48,628 nt of DNA from Pseudomonas sp. AKS31 (GTDB lineage: Bacteria > Pseudomonadota > Gammaproteobacteria > Pseudomonadales > Pseudomonadaceae). The notes beneath the pieces are model-generated. The model ran no database searches, was not told the DNA's origin, and saw nothing but the letters and a program-made list of their open reading frames with translations. Location: NCBI RefSeq assembly GCF_023634765.1, contig NZ_JAMLFX010000010.1, positions 106,216 to 154,843 of the forward strand. Reading direction: 5' to 3'. Position numbers and translations under genes: made by a program. Each line of letters begins with the position of its first letter. Within the stretch, counting starts at the first letter, position 1. Below are positions 25,673 through 33,959 of this stretch, one piece after another.

Positions 25673-25834
25673 TTAATCAATGGGTGCAAATGAACGTCCT
25701 CCGTATCCCCACTTTGGTTCGCCTACTTCCCAAGGCATGTCGCCGAAAGCAAAAAGGCCATGGGATGTGCAGCTTTTCCCTTGGCCTTGCTGTCTCGTCG
25801 TCAGTACTTGAGCCGGATGGATCGTTTCCAGCAT
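25673..25834 (-). CDS. Possible 53-codon leader ORF upstream of speC
   Basis: An ATG at 25834 opens a 53-codon frame ending in TAA at 25673-25675, 27 bases before the speC ATG. The predicted peptide begins MLETIHPAQVL and ends GYGGRSFAPID, with a Trp/Gly-rich C-terminal third (PWEVGEPKWGYGG). No Shine-Dalgarno sequence is evident before the ATG, and an internal ATG (GDMPWEV) is another possible start. The frame runs through the terminator-like hairpin at 25754-25788. It does not resemble the enterobacterial SpeFL leader. It may be translated and regulatory, or chance. Confidence 0.3.
   Translation of the reverse strand: MLETIHPAQVLTTRQQGQGKSCTSHGLFAFGDMPWEVGEPKWGYGGRSFAPID
25751..25788 (-). 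terminator. Terminator-like hairpin in the speC leader
   Basis: On the minus strand AAGGCCAAGGGA pairs with TCCCATGGCCTT (one mismatch) around an 11-base loop, followed at once by TTTTTGC. It would end transcription about 110 bases before the speC start codon. It could therefore be an attenuator, or the end of an upstream transcript if the speC promoter lies closer to the gene. Confidence 0.65.
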
Positions 25835-26181
25835 GGACGTTCGGCGCGAACTTTAGGGCGTGAGGGGCGTGAGATCAACTAAAAATGTCGCGTTTTTGCA
25901 CGCTTCTGACGTGCGTCGCGTTCATCACTCTTTGTAGCCGACCGAGATGACGGGCAGATGTTCCCCGGGATTTTTTCAGTGTTAAAAATACCTGCACGTT
26001 CGCTGCTTTTGTCGGCCAAGTCGTGGGTAAGTGTGATGGGCGCAACATCGGCGACGTTGGCCGCGTGAGGAGGGTTTGAAAGGGATTTTGGCTGTTTCGC
26101 GGGTTGTCTCTTACATGCTGTCCGGTCCGCAGGTGTTGAGATTCTTTTCCGCTAGGCGAATGAAGAAAAAATCACCCAGAT
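25835..26181. other. Intergenic stretch without a gene
   Basis: No ORF with coding character or recognised RNA is seen here. It lies between the end of the ABC importer operon and the speC leader and includes two AT-rich patches (25975-25995 and 26161-26172). It probably contains the speC promoter, but I cannot place a convincing -10/-35 pair. Confidence 0.5.
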
Positions 26182-26275
26182 CCTGTGGGAGCGAGCCTGC
26201 TCGCGAAGGCATTTTCACAGCCAACATCATTGTTGACTGATATTGCGCTTTCGCGAGCAGGCTCGCTCCCACAGG
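26182..26275. repeat. REP pair downstream of the ABC importer operon
   Basis: Arms CCTGTGGGAGCGAGCCTGCTCGCGAA and its perfect complement (26250-26275) enclose about 42 bases. This is the canonical form of the GAGCGAGCCTGCTCGC REP family in this window. It lies ten bases after the ATPase stop codon. Confidence 0.9.
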
Positions 26276-26284
26276 TTTCGTGTT

Positions 26285-27442
26285 TTACGCGACGACGGCT
26301 TCAGCCGGCGAGACGATACTGGTCTTCATCCCGCGCGAACGACCCGAACTCAGATAAGCCGCAATCGACTCCTGCGTGACCTCACCGAGGAACACCCGCT
26401 CGGCGTCCATCACCGGCAACCACGCGCGGTTGAACTCGTACATGCGCGACAGCAGGATGCGCAAATGCTCGTCGTACGCCGCCGTGGCGTTGAACTCACG
26501 CAGGAACTGCGCGCAAGTGCCGGTCTGGCGGTGCAGGTCGCGACGACGCACATACCCCAGCGCCTTGTTCTCGGCACAGGTGACCACCACGTAGCGACGG
26601 TCATGCTCGTCCATCAATTCCAGCGCGTCGGCCACTGGCGTCTCCGGGCTGACCGACGGCGCGTTGTCCGCCGCATCTTCTGCCTTCACCAGCAACAGAC
26701 GCTTGAGCGTGCTGTCCTGGCCGACGAAGCTGCTGACAAAGTCGTCCGCCGGATGCGCCAGCAGCGTGTCCGGATGATCGATCTGCAGCAGTTTGCCGGC
26801 GCGGAAGATCGCAATCTTGTCGCCCAATTTGATCGCTTCGTCGATGTCGTGGCTGACCATGATCACGGTCTTGTTCAGCGCGCGCTGCATCTCGAAGAAT
26901 TCGTTCTGGATCATCTCGCGGTTGATCGGGTCGACCGCACCGAACGGTTCGTCCATCAGCAGCAACGGCGCATCGGCCGCCAGTGCACGGATCACGCCGA
27001 TGCGCTGTTGCTGGCCGCCGGACAATTCACGCGGATAGCGATGCAGGTACTGCTTGGGCTCCAGCTTGATCATGCTCATCAATTCGCGGGCGCGGTCGTG
27101 GCATTTCTGTTTGTCCCAGCCGAGCAGTTTCGGCACGACGACGATGTTCTCTTCGATGGTCATGTTCGGGAACAGACCAATCTGCTGGATCACGTAGCCG
27201 ATGTTGCGGCGCAGGGTCACTTCGTCGAGGTCGGTGGTGTCTTCACCGTTGATGAGGATCTTGCCCGAGGTCGGTTTGATCAGGCGGTTGATCATCTTCA
27301 GCGTGGTGCTTTTGCCGCAGCCCGATGGCCCGAGGAACACACAGATTTCGCCTTCATTGACGGTCAGGCTTACCGAATCCACGGCTTTGACATCTTTGCC
27401 GTTGCTTTGGAAAGTTTTGCTGAGGTTTTGAAGTTCGATCAT
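26285..27442 (-). CDS. Quaternary-amine ABC importer, ATPase with CBS domains
   Basis: The ATP-binding subunit of a glycine betaine/choline/carnitine-type (OpuC/OsmU-like) importer. The 385 residues include Walker A (LGPSGCGKSTT, about 38-48), a Q-loop, signature LSGGQQQRIG and Walker B LLLMDEPFGAVD with the switch histidine in VMVSHDID. Residues about 255-370 hold two CBS repeats (VSPETPVADALELMD and RMYEFNRAWLPVMD), which in OpuA-type transporters sense ionic strength. It is the last gene of the operon, overlapping the permease by four bases. Confidence 0.93.
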   Translation of the reverse strand: MIELQNLSKTFQSNGKDVKAVDSVSLTVNEGEICVFLGPSGCGKSTTLKMINRLIKPTSGKILINGEDTTDLDEVTLRRNIGYVIQQIGLFPNMTIEENIVVVPKLLGWDKQKCHDRARELMSMIKLEPKQYLHRYPRELSGGQQQRIGVIRALAADAPLLLMDEPFGAVDPINREMIQNEFFEMQRALNKTVIMVSHDIDEAIKLGDKIAIFRAGKLLQIDHPDTLLAHPADDFVSSFVGQDSTLKRLLLVKAEDAADNAPSVSPETPVADALELMDEHDRRYVVVTCAENKALGYVRRRDLHRQTGTCAQFLREFNATAAYDEHLRILLSRMYEFNRAWLPVMDAERVFLGEVTQESIAAYLSSGRSRGMKTSIVSPAEAVVA

Positions 27443-28092
27443 TTAAGGAGTCCTTTTGGAGTCAACGAGCGTTGCAGCCATTGGAGAAACAGGTCAGCGA
27501 AAATGGCCAGAAGACTGACCAGCAGTGCGCCGACGATCAGCATCGACATGTCACTGCGGCTGATGGAAGCGAGGATCAACACACCGAGGCCGCCGGCGCC
27601 GATGGTCGCGGCGATGGTCATCACGCCGATGTTCATCACCACGGCGGTGCGCACACCAGCGAGGATCACCGGCACGGCGATCGGTAGTTCGACCATGCGC
27701 AGGCGCTGGCCGAAGGTCATGCCGATGCCGCGCGCGGCTTCACGGATGCCCGGTTCGACGCCCGTCAATGCGAGGTAGGTATTGCGCATGATCGGCAGCA
27801 ACGAATAAAGGAACACGGCGGTGATCGCTGGCATCGGGCCAAGGCCCTGACCGAACTTGGAGTAGAACGGCAGCAGCAGGCCGAACAGGGCAATCGACGG
27901 CACGGTCAGCAGCACCGTGGCGCTGGCCTGCAAAGGGCCGGCGAGGGTCGGAAAGCGGGTCATCAGGATGCCCAGCGGCACGCCAACGACAATCGCCAGG
28001 GTCACGGCGATGCCGACCAGGGTGATGTGCTGCCAGGTCAGGTGCATCACCTGCTGCCAGTCGAGGTGGGAAAAGGCGTTCAGAAATTCCAT
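27439..28092 (-). CDS. Quaternary-amine ABC importer, permease
   Basis: A 217-residue inner-membrane permease with about five to six spans. The EAA-type loop that contacts the ATPase reads LTGVEPGIREAARGIGMTFGQRLRMVELPIAVP, broken here as LTGVEPGIREAARGIGMT then FGQRLRMVELP. It lies 12 bases after the binding-protein gene and overlaps the ATPase start. The ATG at 28092 has GAGGAAAA upstream. With the second permease gene it should make a heterodimeric channel. Confidence 0.93.
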   Translation of the reverse strand: MEFLNAFSHLDWQQVMHLTWQHITLVGIAVTLAIVVGVPLGILMTRFPTLAGPLQASATVLLTVPSIALFGLLLPFYSKFGQGLGPMPAITAVFLYSLLPIMRNTYLALTGVEPGIREAARGIGMTFGQRLRMVELPIAVPVILAGVRTAVVMNIGVMTIAATIGAGGLGVLILASISRSDMSMLIVGALLVSLLAIFADLFLQWLQRSLTPKGLLK

Positions 28093-28104
28093 GACTTTTC
28101 CTCC

Positions 28105-28998
28105 TTAGTTGAGTGGGTGCTGGCGCAGGAAATCGGCGGCAACTTTCGACGGACTTTCGTGATCGACATCGACCCGCGCGTTGAGTTGGCGCATGGTCTC
28201 GTCATCGAACAGTTCGGCCAGTGGCTTGAGTTGCTCGGCCAGTTGCGGGTGCGCGTCCAGATACGCCTGACGCACCACCGGTGCGGCGGTGTAGTCGGGG
28301 AAGTAGTGTTTGTCGTCTTCCAGCAGCTTCAAGCCGAAGGCATTGAGGCGACCGTCGGTGGTGTAGACCAGACCGGCAAACACCTGGCCGTTGCGCAGCG
28401 CGGTGTAGACCAGCCCCGCGTCCATCTGACGGATGTTCTTGCGGGTCAGGTTCATGCCGTAGAGATCGACCATGCCGATCAGCCCGTCGGAGCGGTTGGC
28501 AAACTCGGTGTCCAGCGCCACCAAGTGATTGGTCTTGGCTTCAGCGCGCAGCACTTCGTTCAACTGGCTGATGTTGTTGATCTGCGGATATTCCTCAGCC
28601 ACTTTTTTCGGCAGCGCGAGGGCGTAGGTGTTGCTGAATTTCGACGGGGTCAGCCAGACCAGGCCTTTTTTCGCGTCGAGTTCTTTCACCCGGGCGTAGG
28701 ACTGGGCGCTGTCGAGTTTTTCGGTGACATGGTTGTAGGCCACCAGCGACACGCCGGTGTATTCCCAGAGCATGTCCAGCTGCCCGCTTTCGTGGGCGCT
28801 GCGGGCGAGGTTGCTGCCCAGACCACCGGTGATTTGCGCGTCGTAGCCTTTGCTGCGCAGGTATTGCGCGGTGATTTCCGCGAGCAGGGTCTGCTCGGTA
28901 AATACTCGTGCGCCGAGGCGGATAACCGGTTTTTCAGCGGCTTGGGCGACGCCTGCGAACAGCAGGATACAGCCCAGAATCAAGCTCAATCGTTTCAT
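28105..28998 (-). CDS. Quaternary-amine ABC importer, periplasmic binding protein
   Basis: A 297-residue OpuAC/YehZ-like binding protein. The signal peptide is MKRLSLILGCILLFAGVAQA, cleaved before AEKPV; there is no lipobox, although a Cys occurs within the hydrophobic core. Family features include LLAEITAQYL, LDMLWEYTG and the C-terminal APVVRQAYLDAHPQL with VAADFL. The start at 28998 has AAGGAA upstream; a longer frame to 29283 overlaps the next permease. Substrate (betaine, choline, carnitine or other) cannot be fixed from sequence. Confidence 0.93.
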   Translation of the reverse strand: MKRLSLILGCILLFAGVAQAAEKPVIRLGARVFTEQTLLAEITAQYLRSKGYDAQITGGLGSNLARSAHESGQLDMLWEYTGVSLVAYNHVTEKLDSAQSYARVKELDAKKGLVWLTPSKFSNTYALALPKKVAEEYPQINNISQLNEVLRAEAKTNHLVALDTEFANRSDGLIGMVDLYGMNLTRKNIRQMDAGLVYTALRNGQVFAGLVYTTDGRLNAFGLKLLEDDKHYFPDYTAAPVVRQAYLDAHPQLAEQLKPLAELFDDETMRQLNARVDVDHESPSKVAADFLRQHPLN

Positions 28999-29018
28999 AG
29001 GTATTCCTTCACAAAGCC

Positions 29019-29735
29019 TTAAGACGGGCGCAAACCGCGTTCCAGCCAGAGGCGGCTGGCGAGGGTGACGACGCCATCGAGCAGCAAGGCCAGCAGCGCG
29101 GTGCACGCGGCGCCGAGCAGCAGTTGCGGCTGATTGTTCAGGGCGATGCCAGGGAAGATCAGGCTGCCGAGGCTGTTGGCACCGATCAGGAAGGCCAGCG
29201 GCGCGGTGCCGACGTTGATTGCCAGCGCGACACGCACACCACCGACGATGATCGGCACGGCGTTGGGCAATTCGACTTTCCACAGCACCTGGCGTGGGGT
29301 CATGCCGATGCCGACGGCCGCTTCTTTCAGCGAGCCCTGCACATTTTTCAGGCCCTCGTAGGTGTTGCGCACAATCGGCAGCAACGAAGCGAGGAATAAA
29401 GCGAAGATCGCCGGGCCACTGCCGATGCCGAGGACACCCAGGGCAATCGCGAGCACGGCCAGCGGAGGCACGGTGTTACCGATATTGAAGATCTGCATGA
29501 AGCGTTCAGCGCGGCCGACCATGGTCGGGCGACTGAGGAAGATACCGGCGGGGATGCCCACGACCAGGGCGGCCAGCATTGAAGCGAGGACGAGAATCAG
29601 ATGAGCTTGCAGGTAAAACAACAAATCGTCGCGGTAGTGTTCGATCGTGTTGATGCCGATCCAGTGGACCAGCAGGGCCAGGAGCGCGATCACCACCGCA
29701 CCTCCCATCAGCCCTTTGCCATAGCGGATAGCCAC
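29019..29735 (-). CDS. Quaternary-amine ABC importer, permease (first gene of operon)
   Basis: A 238-residue permease with about six spans and the loop LKNVQGSLKEAAVGIGMTPR. I chose the GTG at 29735 (MAIRYGKGL) because AAGGAG lies six bases upstream; a frame extending to 30356 would cover the prfC start on the other strand and is a shadow. The transcription order is permease, binding protein, permease, ATPase, unlike the opuCA-CB-CC-CD order known in P. syringae, so I do not assign opuC symbols. No promoter was pinned down in the 330-base gap to prfC. Confidence 0.92.
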   Translation of the reverse strand: MAIRYGKGLMGGAVVIALLALLVHWIGINTIEHYRDDLLFYLQAHLILVLASMLAALVVGIPAGIFLSRPTMVGRAERFMQIFNIGNTVPPLAVLAIALGVLGIGSGPAIFALFLASLLPIVRNTYEGLKNVQGSLKEAAVGIGMTPRQVLWKVELPNAVPIIVGGVRVALAINVGTAPLAFLIGANSLGSLIFPGIALNNQPQLLLGAACTALLALLLDGVVTLASRLWLERGLRPS

Positions 29736-30023
29736 AGGCGGACTCCTTTTCTTGTAGTCGGCGAACGCTCTCCCGTGTGGCATGCCATACATGGCTGCCG
29801 GGAATAAACGTTCGCGAGAAGCAGCTCCCTCAGCACCGGCAAAAAGCGGTCTGAAAGCGAGCCATGAGCGCAGCCTCGTCAGGCTAACTTGCTGATTTTT
29901 CAGCCCCTGACGAAAATTCGTAACAGGGGATGGACGTCTCCGGGCTTTAAAAGGTTCCCATCTGCGGCAGCATTTGGCCACCCTTAATGTGCTCAACGGT
30001 TCGGTTATTGCATCGAGTTGGGC

Positions 30024-30029
30024 TATAAT
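30024..30029 (+). promoter_or_regulatory. -10 element of prfC
   Basis: A perfect TATAAT 38 bases before the prfC start. The -35 region (TTCGGT, 18 bases upstream) is a poor match. Confidence 0.5.
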
Positions 30030-30066
30030 CGCGGCCCTTTTTTGAATCACCGCCAGGCGATTTCCC

Positions 30067-31650
30067 ATGACCAACCAGGCCGCCGAAGTCGCGAAACGCC
30101 GCACTTTCGCCATTATTTCCCACCCCGATGCCGGTAAAACCACGATCACTGAAAAGCTCCTGTTGATGGGCAAGGCGATTGCAGTGGCCGGTACGGTGAA
30201 ATCCCGTAAATCCGATCGCCATGCGACATCCGACTGGATGGAGATGGAGAAGCAACGGGGTATTTCCATTACCACGTCGGTCATGCAGTTCCCGTATCGC
30301 GAACACATGATCAACCTGCTCGACACCCCGGGCCACGAAGACTTCTCCGAAGACACCTACCGCACCCTGACGGCGGTGGACTCGGCATTGATGGTCCTCG
30401 ACGGCGGTAAAGGTGTAGAGCCGCGGACCATTGCGCTGATGGACGTCTGCCGTCTGCGTGACACGCCGATCGTCAGCTTCATCAACAAACTCGACCGTGA
30501 TATCCGCGACCCGATCGAACTGCTCGACGAGATCGAAGCCGTTCTGAAGATCAAGGCTGCGCCGATCACCTGGCCGATCGGTTGCTACCGCGACTTCAAG
30601 GGCGTGTACCACCTGGCGGATGACTACATCATTGTCTACACCGCCGGTCACGGTCACGAACGCACCGAAACCAAGATCATCGAAAAACTCGACTCCGACG
30701 AGGCGCGCGCGCACTTGGGCGACGAGTACGAGCGTTTCATCGAGCAGCTGGAGCTGGTTCAGGGCGCCTGCCACGAATTCAACCAGCAGGAATTCCTCGA
30801 CGGTCAGTTGACCCCGGTGTTCTTCGGTACGGCATTGGGCAACTTCGGTGTTGACCACGTATTGGACGCCGTCGTTGATTGGGCGCCGCGTCCGCTGGCC
30901 CGTGTGGCCAACGAGCGTACCGTTGAGCCGGTCGAAGAGAAGTTCTCGGGCTTCATCTTCAAGATCCAGGCGAACATGGACCCGAAGCACCGCGACCGTA
31001 TCGCCTTCATGCGTATCTGCTCCGGCAAGTACGAGAAAGGCATGAAGATGCGCCACGTGCGCACCGGCAAGGACGTGCGCATCGGCGACGCCCTGACGTT
31101 CTTCTCCTCCGAACGTGAGCAATTGGAAGAGGCGTACGCCGGCGACATCATTGGTCTGCACAACCACGGCACGATCCAGATCGGCGACACCTTCAGCGAG
31201 GGCGAAGTCCTCGGCTTCACCGGCATTCCGCACTTTGCGCCGGAGCTGTTCCGTCGTGTGCGTCTGCGTGATCCGCTGAAGTCCAAGCAGTTGCGTCAGG
31301 GGCTGCAGCAGTTGGCCGAAGAGGGTGCAACGCAGGTGTTTTTCCCGGAGCGCAGCAACGACATCATTCTGGGCGCCGTGGGTGTGCTGCAGTTCGATGT
31401 GGTCGCCAGCCGTTTGAAGGAGGAATACAAGGTTGAGTGCTCGTATGAGCCGATTACTGTGTACTCCGCACGCTGGATTGAGTGCAGCGACAAGAAGAAG
31501 CTTGAGGAGTTTTCCAACAAGGCTGTGGAGAACCTGGCGGTCGATGGCGGTGGTCACCTGACTTACCTGGCGCCGACGCGGGTTAACCTGGCGTTGATGG
31601 AAGAGCGTTGGCCGGATGTGAAATTCCGCGCGACGCGTGAGCATCATTAA
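30067..31650 (+). CDS. prfC: Peptide chain release factor 3
   Basis: RF3 is a translational GTPase that removes RF1/RF2 from the ribosome after peptide release. The 527 residues contain G1 (SHPDAGKTT, 18-26), G3 (DTPGHEDFSEDTYR), and G4 (NKLDR), followed by the beta-barrel domain II (EKFSGFIFKIQANMD) and the RF3 C-terminal domain. It is monocistronic and ends 63 bases before a strong hairpin. The sequence is complete. Confidence 0.98.
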   Translation: MTNQAAEVAKRRTFAIISHPDAGKTTITEKLLLMGKAIAVAGTVKSRKSDRHATSDWMEMEKQRGISITTSVMQFPYREHMINLLDTPGHEDFSEDTYRTLTAVDSALMVLDGGKGVEPRTIALMDVCRLRDTPIVSFINKLDRDIRDPIELLDEIEAVLKIKAAPITWPIGCYRDFKGVYHLADDYIIVYTAGHGHERTETKIIEKLDSDEARAHLGDEYERFIEQLELVQGACHEFNQQEFLDGQLTPVFFGTALGNFGVDHVLDAVVDWAPRPLARVANERTVEPVEEKFSGFIFKIQANMDPKHRDRIAFMRICSGKYEKGMKMRHVRTGKDVRIGDALTFFSSEREQLEEAYAGDIIGLHNHGTIQIGDTFSEGEVLGFTGIPHFAPELFRRVRLRDPLKSKQLRQGLQQLAEEGATQVFFPERSNDIILGAVGVLQFDVVASRLKEEYKVECSYEPITVYSARWIECSDKKKLEEFSNKAVENLAVDGGGHLTYLAPTRVNLALMEERWPDVKFRATREHH

Positions 31651-31712
31651 GCTGAGCCATGGTATGGATGATTCCGTTGCGTAAGCAGCGGGATTCTTCC
31701 AAATGGTCTCGA

Positions 31713-31743
31713 AAGGCCCTGCAAGCGTTGCTTGCAGGGCCTT
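31713..31743. terminator. Bidirectional terminator between prfC and hipA
   Basis: AAGGCCCTGCAAG and CTTGCAGGGCCTT pair perfectly (13 bp) around a five-base loop. The T-runs are short on both sides (TTGATCGTTTT on plus; TTTCGAG on minus). Confidence 0.75.
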
Positions 31744-31764
31744 GATCGTTTTCCGATTTGAGTT

Positions 31765-33090
31765 TTACAGATCCTCGGCAAGATAGAGTCTGTGAGTGCT
31801 CTCGATTTGTTCAATCAGGGCTTCATTTTCAATGCCGGCAGTGCTTGCGAACTCTCGCCAGCGGCTAACTGCGGCGGCTACTTCGCTGATGATTTTCTTT
31901 CCCTGCAGCCTGGGTATCTGTCTAGCCAGCGCTAGAAGGTCATCTACAATGAAATCATCCCTTTTCCCGTTGATTGTCATCTGGTGGCTGGATACCCACG
32001 GAGAGTCGACGCGATAAGCCCAGCACATGTCATACGCCGGAGTAAGCCGCCAAACCCCGTCACGCCATACCTGAAAAGCAATATTGCGAGTGTGATCATC
32101 TTGATTGCGCGCAATAACGTTGAACACCGCGCGCCGAAAGAGCTCAACGTGGTCCTCCCTGGGCAAACCGAGGTCCCTTGCTACCAACAGCGCTTGTTCA
32201 TAGGAGTACGCACCAGGTTTGGTGTAGTCAGCAATGTCCATGGCGCACAATGTTTGCACATGAATCTTGTCACCATCATCCATTCGGTCGAACCGGCGTG
32301 TCATGAAATGTGCGCGAGGGCCATCAATGTGCAAGCGGCACTCAGTCATGGTGATGCCCGAGGCCAAGGTCATCAGATGATAGGCGAACTCCACTCGGCC
32401 GAAGCCTGCGGGGTCGCCTAGCGATTCAGCTCCTTTAGGCACGTCAAACTTGAACAGCCAATAGCTGTAGCCCTCCGGCGCTGTGATTTGTCCTGAGCAG
32501 AGCTCACCGGTCTTCTCGTTGATTGCAATGATTGCCTTGGGTCGCTGCCCGCCAGCGGATGAGCCGACCTGAAACATATGCTTGAGAGCTTCCTCATCCT
32601 TTCTATTGTCATGACCCAATTGCAGCCCGGAGAACTGTTGCTGGCGCTGGTTTAGAATTTGTCCGGCAAGTTCTACCAAAGACTCCAGTTCCAGTTTTTC
32701 GATCTTGGTTTTGACCTTGTCCACGGCTGGACGGAACTCCAGCGCGCCCATGCCTCGGGCGCCGATATAGAGCAATCTCTCGACAGGAGAGAAGCTTCTG
32801 GGGTCACGCCCTTCTTTAGCTAGCCAGGCATCGATCACCGCGTTACCGAAGTCATCCGGCAGCGAGTCCGAAAGACATGGTGGGAGAGACTTGAAGGCTT
32901 GATCGTTCAGCGAAGGGAAGGCGTAGATTTCACCAGTGACGGCTCGCATGGTCAGAGGCGCAATTTCAAGCCCGATTTCAGTGAACGCTGGATCAAACTC
33001 AAATGTTCCAGTCGCCGGGGCCTGACTTTCATCCCAAAGCACGGCCCCGACCCTGACATCCCACATCCAGACCTCTGCAGTTATTGGCAA
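31765..33090 (-). CDS. HipA family toxin kinase
   Basis: A serine/threonine kinase of the HipA type; E. coli HipA phosphorylates glutamyl-tRNA synthetase and causes persistence. The 441 residues have the family N-terminal part (SLPDDFGNAVIDAW, VERLLYIGARGMGALEFRP), a Gly/Ser-rich nucleotide loop (VGSSAGGQRPKA, 175-186), K214 (LFKFD), catalytic D331 and N336 (RNQDDHTRN), and the DFG-equivalent D354 (TPAYDMCW). All catalytic positions are present, so it should be active. The start is a TTG at 33090, seven bases after AAGGAAG; ATG at residue 9 is an alternative. G+C looks lower than in neighbours, suggesting acquisition. The antitoxin gene is immediately upstream. Confidence 0.9.
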   Translation of the reverse strand: MPITAEVWMWDVRVGAVLWDESQAPATGTFEFDPAFTEIGLEIAPLTMRAVTGEIYAFPSLNDQAFKSLPPCLSDSLPDDFGNAVIDAWLAKEGRDPRSFSPVERLLYIGARGMGALEFRPAVDKVKTKIEKLELESLVELAGQILNQRQQQFSGLQLGHDNRKDEEALKHMFQVGSSAGGQRPKAIIAINEKTGELCSGQITAPEGYSYWLFKFDVPKGAESLGDPAGFGRVEFAYHLMTLASGITMTECRLHIDGPRAHFMTRRFDRMDDGDKIHVQTLCAMDIADYTKPGAYSYEQALLVARDLGLPREDHVELFRRAVFNVIARNQDDHTRNIAFQVWRDGVWRLTPAYDMCWAYRVDSPWVSSHQMTINGKRDDFIVDDLLALARQIPRLQGKKIISEVAAAVSRWREFASTAGIENEALIEQIESTHRLYLAEDL

Positions 33091-33091
33091 T

Positions 33092-33505
33092 TCATTTCTT
33101 CCTTGGAATCAGTAGTGGTTTGGCTGCGCCTTGGTCATTGCCTTTGCTTTTCTGGCCCGTTTCCAATGGAGTGCTTTGATAAGCGCGAATTCGACCATCA
33201 CTCGTTCGAACGACTCCCAGCGCACGAACGCGCCCCGTTTTGCCTGTCTGAGCCGCAGCAATCGGGCTCGCACGGGGCGGCTCGATCAATCCAGAAATCA
33301 GGTCGAGAGAATCAAGTTCCCGGAGCACGGCGATCAGGAGCTGCAGGGTGCCTCGTCCTTTTTCCAGCTTTTGAATCGTTGGGGTGCTGACGCCGACCTG
33401 TGCTGCCAGCTGATCTTGTGTGATGTCTTTGCGTACGCGGCGTTCGCGTAACGCTTCACCCAGCTGAGCTGAGATAGCATCGTCGCTTTTACGTTGTATA
33501 CGCAT
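33092..33505 (-). CDS. HipB-like XRE antitoxin/repressor
   Basis: A 137-residue DNA-binding antitoxin. The Xre helix-turn-helix spans about residues 13-65 (LGEALRERRVRKDITQDQLA, then VGVSTPTIQKLEKG). The C-terminal half is basic and low in complexity, ending IPRKK, and probably contacts HipA. The start at 33505 (MRIQRKSDD) is chosen on family grounds; the upstream AAGGA is about 11 bases away. A TTG at 33547 in the same frame would run through the candidate operator. Its stop is one base before the hipA TTG, so the two are coupled. Confidence 0.88.
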   Translation of the reverse strand: MRIQRKSDDAISAQLGEALRERRVRKDITQDQLAAQVGVSTPTIQKLEKGRGTLQLLIAVLRELDSLDLISGLIEPPRASPIAAAQTGKTGRVRALGVVRTSDGRIRAYQSTPLETGQKSKGNDQGAAKPLLIPRKK

Positions 33506-33530
33506 AATGCAAACATTCCTTTTCTTTATT

Positions 33531-33542
33531 GCTAAATTTAGC
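33531..33542. promoter_or_regulatory. Candidate HipB operator
   Basis: GCTAAATTTAGC is a perfect 12-bp palindrome 26 bases before the hipB start, in the promoter position expected for autoregulation. A related stretch (GCGCTAACGCAAATATTTCTTT, 33637-33658) resembles the sequence just after it (GCGCCAAAGGAAAAATATTC), suggesting a second half-site. Confidence 0.5.
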
Positions 33543-33547
33543 GCCAA

Positions 33548-33959
33548 AGGAAAAATATTCTTTGTATTGTTGTTTTGTAGTTTTGATGATTTTGAGAGGA
33601 AAGCAAATTTTTTTTGTATTGCAGGATTAATTCGGCGCTAACGCAAATATTTCTTTAGGTTATGGCGGGATGGTTTCCGCACTCTATTTGCAGCCCTGAA
33701 AATGGGTTTTCAAAAATATGGACTAAAAACGCTGCAATTCTTGACGGCACTCGCGCTGTGAAATTCAGTCCGCCTGGCTTCGAGCAATCTTGCCGATTCA
33801 ATTCAGATCCTACGCGCAGTAGACAAAAAACACGCGAGCTTTCATGTAAGCACTTTCCTGTCCTTCGGTAGGCAAACTCGGAGCGTGTATTTCACTCGTG
33901 ACGAATGACCTCCTGACGGCTAGGGTTCGAAGCTCACGCAGCCTTCAAGGATCAATTGA
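33548..33959. other. AT-rich intergenic stretch beside hipBA
   Basis: It has long A/T tracts, especially up to 33660, unlike the rest of the window. A 69-codon frame at 33662-33871 has no ribosome-binding site, no family resemblance and weak codon bias, so I do not call it. No integrase or attachment repeat is visible. It probably marks the edge of acquired DNA. Confidence 0.5.

Noticed and set aside
1814..26275. REP arrays as CRISPR
   Set aside because: Copies are single inverted doublets dispersed between operons, with no regularly spaced spacers or cas genes.
29736..30356. 5' extension of the importer permease frame
   Set aside because: Overlaps the prfC promoter and start on the other strand; the GTG at 29735 has a proper ribosome-binding site.
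33662..33871. 69-codon plus-strand frame beside hipB
   Set aside because: No ribosome-binding site, no recognisable domain, AT-rich intergenic context.
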